The translations under genes were made by a program, and so were the position numbers. Shown one piece after another: positions 33,881 to 44,840 of a stretch of 64,000 nt of DNA; position 1 is the first letter of the stretch; every line of letters starts with the position of its first letter. The stretch is from Cliona cf. orientalis (lineage: Eukaryota; Porifera; Demospongiae; Clionaida; Clionaidae), in the NCBI GenBank assembly GCA_963930775.1, contig OZ005698.1, positions 6,826,501 to 6,890,500 on the forward strand, given 5' to 3'. The notes under the pieces are model-generated. The model was not told the DNA's origin. It worked only from the letters and a program-made list of their open reading frames with translations, and made no database searches.

Positions 33881-33961
33881 ACTTTATTTCCGATCATGCA
33901 TAAACTTGACGGGCTCTAGAGGTATGTCTTGTCTATGAGAGAGACTAGGAGAAATTCATTC

Positions 33962-34150
33962 ACCGTAGATCGGGATATTTTCGCTGACAAAATATTTTGC
34001 TCGTTAAATTTTCGTATTTTTGTCGCATACACGAACGTACGTAATACATCATTGAACTAACTAATGCACACAAGATATTTCACATATTTAATTTTCGTCG
34101 GGAAAGATTGTTGACGAAAATTTTAACGACGAAAATTTCCGATCTACGGA
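33962..34150. mobile_element. ACCGTA-type MITE (GATCGG.AAATTTTCG ends)
   Basis: The left ACCGTAGATCGGGATATTTT matches the inverse of the right end (CCGTAGATCGGAAATTTTCG). The interior is rich in GACGAAAATT words. Relative at 46150..46337. Confidence 0.7.
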
Positions 34151-34375
34151 ATGCTGTATGCTGTCTTTATTTATAGTAGTAGTAATTATCATTGTCATCT
34201 TAACCCTCGTTGCAGGGCTCCATGAAGTTATGTTACTTATGTCTGTGTGTGTTACCACACTAGTAGCGACATTATACCTCAAGCTTGGGTTGTTTTACAT
34301 GTATAAATCCAATGTGAGACAATATTTAAATTAGTATCTTGCATTACGTGGACTGTTCTGTTTGGGATATATGCA

Positions 34376-34541
34376 GGGTTTATTCAGAGGGTGGTTTCAC
34401 TGCCCCCCCCTCCCCTCCCGAGATTTATTTGCCTCCCTTAGAAATTGGCTATCCCTCTCCTTAATAATTATGGGGTCCCCCCTTGAAATTGGGCACTAGG
34501 CGTTTGTCCCCTCTTGAGGGAAATCCTGAAATAAACCTTGC
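34376..34541. mobile_element. Short inverted-repeat element (CAGGGTTTATTCAG ends)
   Basis: The left CAGGGTTTATTCAGAGGG and the right end (inverse CAAGGTTTATTTCAGGATT) form imperfect terminal repeats around a C-rich interior of ~165 bp. Confidence 0.5.
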
Positions 34542-34812
34542 CTTGGATATGGCATTACTTGACTGCCATGATGATCGGCTTGCGACTTCTATTCTTGACA
34601 CACGATTTTTATGTATACATATCTTGAACCATATACCCTGATACTGCAATACCTAATTTCAGCATAAAAATTAATAATGTAATAACCTTGAGCCTCAACT
34701 ACATGTACATGTAGTAAAAAGAAAAAAAATATTGTTCCTGTTCTATTAGTTATTTTGCTGTTACTACCTGCCACAGTATCAGGTGGATCTTATTCCTGCC
34801 CTCATTCCAGTC

Positions 34813-35402
34813 CTAGTACTTGGTTGTCTTAGTTCCAGTCCGCGTTCCAGTCTTAGTTCCAGTGGCAGTTCCGGTCTTAGTCCCAGTCTTAGTCCCGGTC
34901 TTAGTCCCGGTCCGTGTTCCAGTTTTTGTTTTGGTTGTAGTTTCGGTTTCAGTGTCACCACATGATTTATCGTCCCATTTACTTCCACTTTTCTTGTAGT
35001 AGTCGTAGTACTTCTTCCAGTGATGCTGTTTATAGTAGTACGATGAAGGGTAGTAGTAGCGTTTATCTCGATTGACACCATTACCACCAGGCATCCCCGC
35101 TTCCCTGCCCTGTGCGTGTCCATGGAGCGATGCATCGTGGCTCTCTCTTTTGAAGATGTTTTCTTGAGGGCTGTCGATGCGGAGCTCGTTGGATACTCCG
35201 GCATATTTGTTGTTTTTCTCCTCAGTAGGTGCTCCATGGATGGGCTACACATAAAGATTAAATATTATCACAATGTATACAGGTCAGCTTGGAGCTTTGA
35301 GCGTTTCCTTATTTGGAGCTAATAAGATATACACACAAAAATTCTGTGACTTACCACCACTACTGCTAGACACACGAGCAGAAAGATACATTTGAACTTC
35401 AT
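34813..35402 (-). CDS. Small secreted Tyr/Lys-rich protein with Thr-Gly-Thr-Lys tail
   Basis: Exon 1 (35355..35402) encodes a 16-residue signal core (MKFKCIFLLVCLAVVV). Exon 2 (34813..35244) encodes PIHGAPTEEKNNKYAGV, ENIFKRES, then NRDKRYYYPSSYYYKQHHWK, a KYYDYYKKSG stretch, one Cys, and about ten TKTGTRTGT-type repeats to the stop. It shares the GAPxEEKN prosegment and dibasic sites with 32714..33137 and APAEEKN with 40785..41463. Alternative frames across the repeat are also open because of the periodicity, but only this one joins to the signal exon. Secreted; composition (Tyr, Lys, Thr) resembles structural or adhesive proteins. Role unknown. Confidence 0.7.
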
Positions 35403-36445
35403 ATCAGTTGATTCCTGACCGTACTTGAGCGTTACACTGGGATACGTATTTGGCTATCCAATCAATCGATTGAATGTACTGGGAAAGCAATCGTCGCCTT
35501 TATATACTAGCCAAGCTCTTTTGTCGCAGTGCTTTCTATCACTATTCAGTCTGCGGCCAGCTATTCACTATTATCCTGCTATGATGTGTAGTCTTAGAGA
35601 TGCCGCATCGGGTTACGGTCGGATGGAAAAGGTTCACAGTTTACGTATGTAGACAGCATTCCTTAGCTAGCTGTAGCTGCTGGGAACACGAGTACAACAA
35701 CGGGCTTTCACGAAGTGACTAGTCTGCTAGTCTGAATTTTTGACATGCGTCAAGCTACCTTGACGACCTATACCAACCTGTAGTGGTATCTTGACCAGCT
35801 ACTTTGACGACCAGTACCTGATACAATTTGAATTTACAAGGCTGGTAACTAGCTTAGCTATGCAAATTATTACTATGGCATAAAAACCTGCCCTGATAAT
35901 ATATGGTGTTTTCTATAGATCCTAAATTTGGTCATCTGGCAAGACAGCTTTTCAAATCAGCATTCCTAGTTATTCAAACCTTATGCCAGAAAGTTGAAAT
36001 TTGTATTGAAGTTTATGTTATGACGGCATGCATGCATGAGAAGAGTGGGTGAGGGAACTTCACCATGAATTCCATGTGTATCCTGAGTGTGCTGGTGTGT
36101 AGCCACATAATTATAATAATTATAATAACATTAAGTTTTGCAAGTATATATTTATAAACTGCCGTAGACGATACTAACTAACTAAATCATTGCTTGTCCC
36201 ACAAAAGCTATTATAGTGATGTTGCTAAAATACTACACAATCGTATAACATGTAGGTACGGCATTATCTTCTGCCTGAGTGCTAATACCACACAATTTTA
36301 TTCAGTTTGCCCAATGGGTCATTAATACATACATGTAGCTATAATACATTTCTCTTGTCGAGTTATTAACAGATGATAAAATGATATACGTAATAAAAAT
36401 GCCTTTCAGTTTCTTTTGAGTTTATGTAACTAGCGCTAGAGCTAA
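35403..36445. other. Intergenic, no gene seen
   Basis: 5' flank of the 34813 gene, then AT-rich DNA with no exon-like reading frame. Confidence 0.5.
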
Positions 36446-37534
36446 TTAATAACGACGGCGACCGAAAACACAGCGACATCTTCGGTTGGTCCTTGCCCCC
36501 TTTGGGCACTGGTCTGCTATGATTGGCCTCAGTCGCTGCTGCTTCTTTCCACCACCTCCAGAAGATGAGTCGCTTGAGTCACCCTTGCCCGAGTCAGACC
36601 TCTTGGATCTGCTGCCATAGTGACGCTTGCCACCATTACTGCTACTTGACGATGAGTCAGACCTCTCACATCCGCTGTCACTGCTATCTGAGTCAGATCC
36701 TCCATCCGAAGAGTCACTGTCCGAGGATTCATCATTTTTGCAGACCGGACGCCTCCTTCTTGGTGCTACAGGAATAATCACCTTCCTGCACTCACACTCG
36801 CAAGTCTCCTTGTTGAACTTCTGAAGTCGGTTGCATTTTGCAGGCTCTGAGCAAACACACTCACATGTTTTTGGGTCCAAGACCTGATTGCGGCCACAGG
36901 CCTTTTCCGCCTCAGCTGGGCACTCACATACACACTTGTCGGGGTTAAAGTACAGCTTCCCATGACAGGTGCCCTTGAGGTCGTGTTTACACACACATGC
37001 GCAAATTGACTCGTCAAAGACTTGATTCCAGGGGCACTTGTCAGCTAAGCCTGGTGGGCATTTTGGTGGGAGAGGCTTGATTTTAACGCAGCCACACACC
37101 ACAAGGTCTAGCTCATAGCCATCGGGGCAGTTGAAGTATTCAGGCTTACACACCACCTCTTGACTCTCTGGTCCAGGAAAGACAATCCCATGAGCAACCT
37201 TAGTAGTGAAATAAAACGATATTATTAGCAGCAGGATGATTTATTTAATGTGATTAGCTACTATTAAATTTCAGAACTGAGAACATCAATAGGTTTGTAG
37301 CTACATTATCTGGCATGAATATGATGCATTATTGTTTGAGATGATCCCTCTTTTGATTAATACATAATATTATGATCATGGTTGGCACTAATTACAAGTG
37401 AAATTTGCTACCTATTATAGTTTAATAGGTACCACTAAAGCTAGGATACAATGTTGTTAGCCAGAGATACATGTACTTACCAGTGTCATGCATGACAGCA
37501 GAAGGAGAGTTGCAGTGACACTGAGCTTTCTCAT
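36446..37534 (-). CDS. Secreted Cys-rich CXCXC-repeat protein with Ser/Asp/Gly-rich basic tail
   Basis: Exon 1 (37481..37534) encodes a signal peptide (MRKLSVTATLLLLSCMTL). Exon 2 (36446..37198) encodes about five repeats of the form NQVxDPxTCxCVC spaced ~30 residues (CGRNQVLDPKTCECVC, FNKETCECEC), like the C-terminal repeats of VEGF-C and Balbiani-ring proteins. A basic linker (APRRRRPVC) and a long SDSSDGGSDSDSSDSG-type region with KR sites follow, ending CRCVFGRRRY. The Ser-Asp-Gly tail resembles that of 40785..41463. Secreted, heavily disulphide-bonded and probably phosphorylatable: a matrix or biomineral candidate by composition only. Confidence 0.75.
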
Positions 37535-38100
37535 TCTGGAAGCTAGAGCTGGAGAACTAGAGATCCTAAACTTGGAGTTGATTTGCCTTAGCTCTAAGCT
37601 AAGTGAATTGATTGTGATCTGTGTGGTTGTGATCTTTCCCTTTTTGTAGCAAAAGCTCAGGGGCCATTATTGCCCTGTCTTCAAGCAGAGGGTGTGAGTG
37701 TCTGGCATGCTGTTTCTCATCAACACTTTGCAAACATGTTTTAGCTGACCACTTCCAATTGGCCCAACAATTGAGTTAGGCAGGTCTTCAAGACCTGGTC
37801 TTTTGTTAATTAGGCATACTTTTCAGACCCCACCCAGCCAATTCATTGACAGACTGTAATATATAGGTGATAATATCATTGAGTCTTCAACCTGTTTACA
37901 ATTATTTTTGTACTTCCTTGGCATAATGGTCTTTGTCAGTTTGGTAGACATAGCTAGTAGTGATGACACCATGCATACACAAAGTCTTTTGTTTGCATGC
38001 ATTTGTCCATAGCTATGTAGCTTAGTTTTTTTTCTTTCTAACATCAGACAGCCTTCCATTGTCTGTTCTACAATTGCATTTATTTACTATTACAAAGTAC
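37535..38100. other. Upstream flank of the Cys-rich gene; no gene seen
   Basis: AT-rich, no supported exon. Confidence 0.45.
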
Positions 38101-38102
38101 TT

Positions 38103-38390
38103 TTGCAGATGCTCTCTCTTTCACTTTCTTTCTCCCTCCCTCTCTATTCCATCTCTCTCTCCTCTCCCTCAAGTCTCTGTCATTTTCCAGCTCTCCTTTT
38201 CTCTACACTCTGTTTCTCTCTCCCTCCCTCCCTCCCTCCCTCTCTCTCACCCCCACCCTCTCTCTCTTTCTCTTCCTTTCCCACCCTCCTTCTCTCCCTC
38301 TCTCCCTCTCTCTCCCCCCTCTTTCTTTCTGTCTCTCTCAGCTCAGGCTGTCTCTCTCTCTGCTTCAATAATATTATTCAATTGTAGCTG
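38103..38390. repeat. Long CT-rich low-complexity tract
   Basis: Almost pure pyrimidine (CT/CCT) for ~290 bp. The Ser/Pro/Leu ORFs inside are composition artefacts. Confidence 0.85.
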
Positions 38391-40784
38391 ATGTGAGGCC
38401 CTGGGGGGATATAAATTTAATAGAGTAGCCATTTGTTGACACACACACCCACTAAATGGGAAAACATCCTGCTTCCAAGTCTAGACACACTTAGTGCATA
38501 ATAGTGAGCTCTAGCTTTTTTATGGTGAATAACCTATACTCACGCCACACACACAATCATACAATGTCATATTCTTCTTATTGTACTAACTACAATTATC
38601 ACGTATATTATGGGTATTATTCACGTATGCATGTGCAGTGATAAGGCTTTATTATTGCAACAGCTGCCTAGCTGCATGCAAGTTCATATACATCTTGCAA
38701 CACCATTAGCTATCAGACTCCTTTTTGAATTCCGAGTGTGGCATAGACACAGCCAGCCAGAGAAGCTGCACTATATTATTGTAGAAAGGGAATTCACATG
38801 CAATGTCACATTTAATAGCTTTGGAGACATAGCTAGGTTGTGCATCGCCATGCTGTAATTTTTCCTTAAATGGTCACATTTCACATAATATCAGTTGTTT
38901 GTATAATACCGGCATTATACAGCTTCGCTGAAAAAAGTTGGAGTACTGAGATCAAGATATACAATAGCGTATGTGGATGCTTTTCTGCTTGTGTCATGGC
39001 TAGTCTAAGAGTAGCAGCTGCTTGTTCCATTAGAAATGATTGCACACATTCAAAGTTATGTTTAGGGAGATAATAATAATAATATTTTTTGCCACAGCGT
39101 TGTATCATGTTTCATTTAATATCCATGGAGAATAAGGAGAAACGACATTATTTTAAAATTTTTTGAGAGCAATCCGTGCATGGAAGGCATTCAGGAACAG
39201 ATGTTCATAACTACTCATACTTTAATTTTTTACTCACATCCTAAGGTATTAAACATTGAATATCAATTCCTTGCTCTCACCCTCACCCCTTTACCACCCA
39301 ATGCATACACACATCTTGAGCCATTATCACTTGAGTAGTATTTATGTGTAATAATATAGTTGTATGGTTCCACACCTCACTGTCAGTTTAGCTGAGGAAG
39401 GTCCATGGCAAGGGCCGAAATGTCCAGCTTTTTATAATTGTGTCTACTTTCAAGAAGTCTCATGAGAAGCAGTTTGGGTTCAGCACTACCATCAAACGAT
39501 ATAGCGGTCACTGCACTCACCTTTCAATTTGCAGCCACTCTCCAAGTGGCAAAGCTCCATGCATGCATACATCACACACCAGCAGCCACCTCTCGATTAC
39601 AGTGACTGCATGATTTTCAGCCCACGGGTGACCACTACAGGCAGGTTCCACTGTCCCATCCGATCGGGGACAAGTATACTATAGGAGGAAGCAACTGCAG
39701 CATAGCAGCAAACTCCACCTACAGTGCATGCATGGAGAAGACCAATGCAGGCCTGGCAGAAGCTATGACCTCTATATAGGCAGAAAAGCATGCATAAAAG
39801 AAGAATAATAATATTATTGACGATAGACCTCAATTCGGTTTGGTTGAGGTAGCTAGAAGAATAATGTTACATAGAAGGTGAATAGCTAATTGTCAGATGG
39901 GTAGCTATAGGATGATGAGAGGAGAATTCAGAGAGCAAATTTTGGAGCTGGAAAATTTAATATTAATTTTATGTGCTTAAGTCTGCCAAGAAATGAATAA
40001 AGGGTCTGTCTCTACATAGCCTCTCATGCAGCCAACAAGACTGAGACTCGTGAGGATGTTGGGACTCGGGCTGAAAGAGGAGCCTTAATTTCAATCCACT
40101 GCCATGGCATGGTGGAACTCTGAATAGCAAATGAGCAGGTTTGGCTACCGCACATATCACATAGCTAGCTACAAGGACCAAGCTGTTGCAGGCTTCTGCA
40201 TGCTTACTTGGATACCACTACTATAAATTAAATAGCTATAGAACATCCATGCATGCAGGCATATTTATTTATCGACTGTATAGACATACAGTAATGTGGA
40301 TATAATATTATAATATAAATTTTGCCTCTTGCTGCTTGGTAGCTACAGCTAACAAGCGGAGCGGATGTACTATAATTAGTGAATGTTGATTGTTATCTGT
40401 TAATAATATAATAATAATCATGATTATGCTCTTATTTTTCCTATACACTATGGTTATTCATGGTCCTTGACTCTGATTGTATATGCATGCATGGAATTCT
40501 GTTTGGTCTTGCTGCATGTGTGAATATGCATTGCGTTGTGAGGGGACCTCAGGCAGCATTCATGCATACGCAGTTGACTTTATGAAAATTATAGGTATGA
40601 TTGTTCATTCATGATTGTATGCATATTAAAATACAGCCACCAATGAAAGAGTGTATGGTAAGCATGCAGACTGAATTTAACTGATGAATCACAAGGATCT
40701 GTCAAACTATTGTGTTCATTGTTCCTGATTATGATATTCTGTATACAGTTTAGTCTGGAGTTATTCCTTTGCAGCCTCCACCTC
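38391..40784. other. Intergenic, no gene seen
   Basis: No exon with splice support. A GCTGAGGAAGG...GGCCGAAATGTC word (39391..39425) resembles a motif seen in retroelement tails. Several CATGCATG and TAGCTAG words. Confidence 0.45.
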
Positions 40785-41463
40785 TTAACTGCTGTCACTC
40801 CTGTCACCGCCACCCTTTCCATAGGGGTAGTAGTAGCCATAGTAATACTTTCCTCCTCCTCTCCTTCTTCCTCCTCCATTGCTGCTATCGCTGCCCCTTT
40901 TACCTCCACTGCTGCTATCGCTGCTATCACTGCTATCTCCTCTTCCTCTGCCATAGTAGTAGCCATAGGGATCGTATTTTCCCTTTCCACCTCCATTGCT
41001 GCTAGAATCACTTCCTCGACGTCCTCCACTACTGCTGTCTGAGCGAGATCTTCCACCTTTACCCCGTCTACGCTTTGGTCGATAGCCGTAGTAGTTGTAG
41101 TAGCCATTGATGCCTCTCTTCTCACGATCATTCTCTTCATCTACCGGATCAGCGTTGTCAGCCAAGGAATCGTCACTGGCCACATTTTCTAGATCTCTCT
41201 TTATGTCCACCTCAGCTTCATTCTTTTCCTCCGCTGGTGCTGCCTTAACTGCCTATGTATACAATGATAATAAATTGTTGATTATTATGTGACAGCAATA
41301 AACTTTGATCATCTTACTAGTCTACAACTTTAAAATTTCAAGGCAGCAGCTAGTAGTATTATGACATTGTAATAATTATTATGCATGCATAAAATAAAAT
41401 CATTGCACAATTTACCAATGCTAGGCATATAAATAGCAGAATACCAGCAGTAATTCCTTTCAT
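40785..41463 (-). CDS. Small secreted Ser/Asp/Gly/Tyr-rich basic protein
   Basis: Exon 1 (41416..41463) encodes MKGITAGILLFICLAL. Exon 2 (40785..41252) opens AVKAAPAEEKNEAEVDIKRD, then an acidic prosegment ending NDREKRGING with a dibasic site. The mature part alternates Tyr-rich (GYYNYYGYRPKRRRGKGG; KYYYGYYYPYGKGG) and Ser-Asp-Gly blocks (SDSSSGGRRGSDSSSNGGG). About 170 residues. It shares the APAEEKN prosegment with the genes at 32714 and 34813 and the SDSS/GG/KR tail style with 36446. Alternating polycation and phosphorylatable serine blocks are a silaffin-like or spongin-matrix-like composition. That is an analogy, not homology. Another open frame across the same repeat lacks the signal exon. 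Confidence 0.72.
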
Positions 41464-42096
41464 GATGATCTTGATTTGATGATTTGATGTCAACTTTCAG
41501 CCTACCAATGAGGTAACTGGTCCAGCTGCATCACGCGGCAACTTTATATAGCTTGCCACCGTCAGCCATATTGACAATAGCGTAGGCTAGGCTAGATACA
41601 TAGTGTATAGTTGGCAGCATGATGTGTCTGGGTGGTGCATTAGGTTTGTTGCTGTTTTGTGTAGTTACAGGAACTCGATGAAGACATGATACTTTTACCG
41701 TCAATAGGCCTGACTGCATACTTCATTATCAACAAAGTTGATGCAAGGTGGAAATTTGCGCCATTTTCAATTTAAGAAGCCTCACCATTAAAATTTACTA
41801 TATACGTCTTACAGCTCCATAATAGCATGCGCGGGACAACAATAAAAGCGACAATCATGTGACACGTATGATTGCGCATGCGCACAGGGGGTGGTCGCCT
41901 CGTGCACGCGCATGATTCCCAAAATACGTGCGCTGTAAAGACAGTAAACATTCAACAGTCGTCTAAGGACCCCTCCGTTATAATAATTATATCAATCATT
42001 ATATACTGTATAGTATCAGGCTAGCCTCCAGCCAGTGAAAATCATTGTATTACACTCATTTTTTGTGTAGCAGCTCAGAAATAGAATAGCTAAGCC
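41464..42096. other. Intergenic
   Basis: Divergent spacer between the secreted gene (-) and the two-TM gene (+). Contains GCATGCGC-rich DNA at 41828..41940. No gene. Confidence 0.5.
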
Positions 42097-42799
42097 ATGT
42101 CCTACATTCCTCTTGTGGGCTCTGGACTAGAGTTAGTACAGGGAGATCCAAAGATCAATAATTACAGAACCATTAGAGGAAGGACTCAACGTCAAGAAAA
42201 CTTTGATCCGAGACAGCCATGGGTGGCAGTTGATTCCATCACCAGAGAAATCGTGAAGCCTAATATTCAACAGCCAGAACCAGGCCGCCTGGTGCTGCAG
42301 GCTGGAATCAATGGGCTTGGACATACCGGGTATACATACTATGATAATGTACCAGTTTGGTACCAAAGAGTCCTTATTGCTACAGTAATATTTGCCATTA
42401 TTGCCACTCCGCTATCACTGTGCTGTTTTATCCCAGCCTTGGAACATCTAAAGAAGGTGATTGATGCATGTAGGCTTTAGAAAAATTAATAATAAAAGTT
42501 AGTTGTGTCGTGCTTATCTGCTTGTTTTTGCTAAGTGCCAAAGGCTCAATGATATACGATTGGGAATAACATGCCTAGCTATATGGTTTGCATAACATTC
42601 ATGATAAAGTTTCAATTTTTAATTTTAATTTTCCATACAGGTAGAGCATTCAGTCCAGGAAGATAAAGTCGCTCAAGCTCGTGAACATTATACATGGTTT
42701 CAGCAATGTTTAGTTTTGGGTATTGTCTGGGTCTTTATATTTTGCACTGCGGCTGTTGCTACGCTCTTACCGGTGATTATTGTGTTGGCTACTTCATGA
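42097..42799 (+). CDS. Uncharacterised two-transmembrane protein
   Basis: Exons 42097..42456 and 42641..42799, phase 0, ~172 residues. The soluble N-terminus begins MSYIPLVGSGLEL and includes RTIRGRTQRQENFDPRQPWV and GLGHTGYTYYDNVPVWYQ. TM1 (VLIATVIFAIIATPLSLCCF) is followed by a charged loop (LKKVEHSVQEDKVAQAREHY) and TM2 (LVLGIVWVFIFCTAAVATLL), ending VIIVLATS. No signal peptide. I do not recognise the family. It lies 160 bp upstream of the phospholipase B-like gene on the same strand. Confidence 0.7.
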
Positions 42800-42958
42800 C
42801 TCACCTGTACCCAATTGCACAGAACTGTTTTAATTTGTAGTATTATGTATAGCTAACTTTTGGTATGAATTGTACACGCTGCACAGTTGTGCGCATGCGC
42901 AGGTGGCACCTGACGATTGCTAGGGCGACCCTTTACCTAGTCAGAGGTTCTCAAAGAC

Positions 42959-44805
42959 ATGGCTCGAGGTGCTTCATGTATTTGGTTTGTATTCGTGCTA
43001 CTCTTGTTGTGTAGCAGTATAAATGGTGACGCTGCACCGCGACCCCCACCGAGCAAGATCATCTCCGCCGTGAGCGATGGAAAAGGTGGATTCAAGATCG
43101 TCAACGGGGCAGCGAGGGGAGCCATCCTCAGAGCCAACTTCACCGATAGGATCAATGCCTCAGGGTAAATCTGATAAGTCTAGGGTTGCATGGGTGTAGA
43201 TAACTTTTCTAGTTGGGGGGGGGGGGGGGGTCTTATGTTTCCATGCCCAATTTTGTGACCACTCCTATTTATTATTGGATTGCTGTGGAGTGGTGTTACA
43301 ATGAGGGAGTGGCTCGTCCCTTTTGGCAAAATGAAAGTATTATACTGAGCCATGCACAGTTTGATAAGCCCTTGATTATACATAGTTTATGGTGAAACAT
43401 CTTGGGGGGGGGGGGGTGGTTGGGGGCTTCAGCCCCCCTAGCCCCCCCCCCCCCCCCCCCCACCAAATTATCTACACCCTTGGGTTGTCGGTGGGTGTGT
43501 TGTAACATGGATCCTTGGTAGCCTCGTCCCCAGGCCACTCATATTTTCTATGCTACATGCAGAATAGTCTCGTGCCCAGCCTGTGTTAAAAGAGGCTGGG
43601 CACAAGACTACATGCAGAAAAGGACTGAGACTCAGTGATAAGCGGCTAGATCCTTTGTATCGGAGGAAACTAGGCATGGACTATTATAATATTATGATAG
43701 TATGGATAGTTTACAGTTATTGTCTTCCATGAGAAATGTAAGGCATTTATGGATTGCATTGGGGAAGTTGGGCGGAGTTTGTGACCATAATAATAGATGA
43801 TATTACGTTTTAATACAGAAAATAGGGATGGGGGTCCTGCTCTGCTGAAAGGGCCTAGGGTACTAAGACCAAATATGTACATAATATTATGCTTGTGGGT
43901 GGAAGTAGGGACTGTCCGAGATTAACATCTAATATTTCATCAGAGTAACGGATATCAACTATTACCAGGCTTCAATTTAGTGCATGTATTCCTGTATGCA
44001 ATGACTTGCTACTATTACGCCATTGAAAGTGTGATATATTCGACTCTACATGACTATGTAGGTGGTCGTATCTACACATAGCCGACGTAAGGAAAACCAT
44101 CCAGAACAAAGGTGTTTTGGACGAGGACGTCGCCTTCCTTGCTGGTCAGATGGAGGCCTACCTCACAGCTCCACTCATTCGCATGCACTGGCAGAACACT
44201 ATGGGAGACTACTGTGCATCACCGTCAGACTACTGCACCAAGCTACAGGACTTTGTCAGCAGGAGTGTGTCATGGATGAGCACTTTGTCATGTGAGTGGA
44301 ATGTATTATACATTGTGGGTAACATCAAGGGCTTATAGACCCCAAAGGGGGACTCTATAAGCCCTTGATATTGTGTTGTATTATACAGCTGCATGTATAT
44401 ATGGGCTGATTGTAGTGTGATTGACTATGTGTGCACAGGGGCGGATCCAGAGGGGGTTCGATGGGCTCGGACGAACCCCCCTTTCTGACTAGCTGTCTAG
44501 TACTTAGCCTGTATAGTAGTGTAAAATCTAGGCTTCATAGAACCCCCATGTCTTTAGCTAGCTACAGTACTAAAGCCTCTGTCTTTAGCTCACCTACTTG
44601 GACGTTTCTTAGTGAATATTTGGTCGATTTGAAATCTTGGAGCACAAGACCTCGAACACGCAATCTAGCGAGAAATGGGTGTGGTCAACGACCAAAGTGG
44701 GCGTGGTTTAAAAATTCGCACGCGCTTTGCACGCATAATGTTAAAGTAAGAACCCCCCTCTGATAAATCCTGGGTCCGCCCCTGGTGCACATGTGTGTTT
44801 TTGAG

Positions 44806-44840
<35 letters not shown>

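Noticed and set aside
34779-35252. 157-codon frame rich in Arg/Leu/Gly on the minus strand
   Set aside because: Out-of-frame reading of the TGTK-repeat gene; does not join to the signal-peptide exon.
38103-38390. Ser/Pro-rich ORFs as a mucin-like gene
   Set aside because: Pure CT low-complexity tract, open on several frames; no signal exon.
39391-39425. Hammerhead-ribozyme-like core (CTGAGGA, a 5-bp stem, GAAA)
   Set aside because: Core bases and a plausible stem II exist, but no stem I/III pairing or properly placed cleavage triplet could be drawn. Kept only as a possible retroelement-tail motif.
40589-41140. 183-codon Glu/Ala/Thr frame on the minus strand
   Set aside because: Alternative frame of the Ser/Asp/Gly repeat gene; lacks the signal exon and prosegment.
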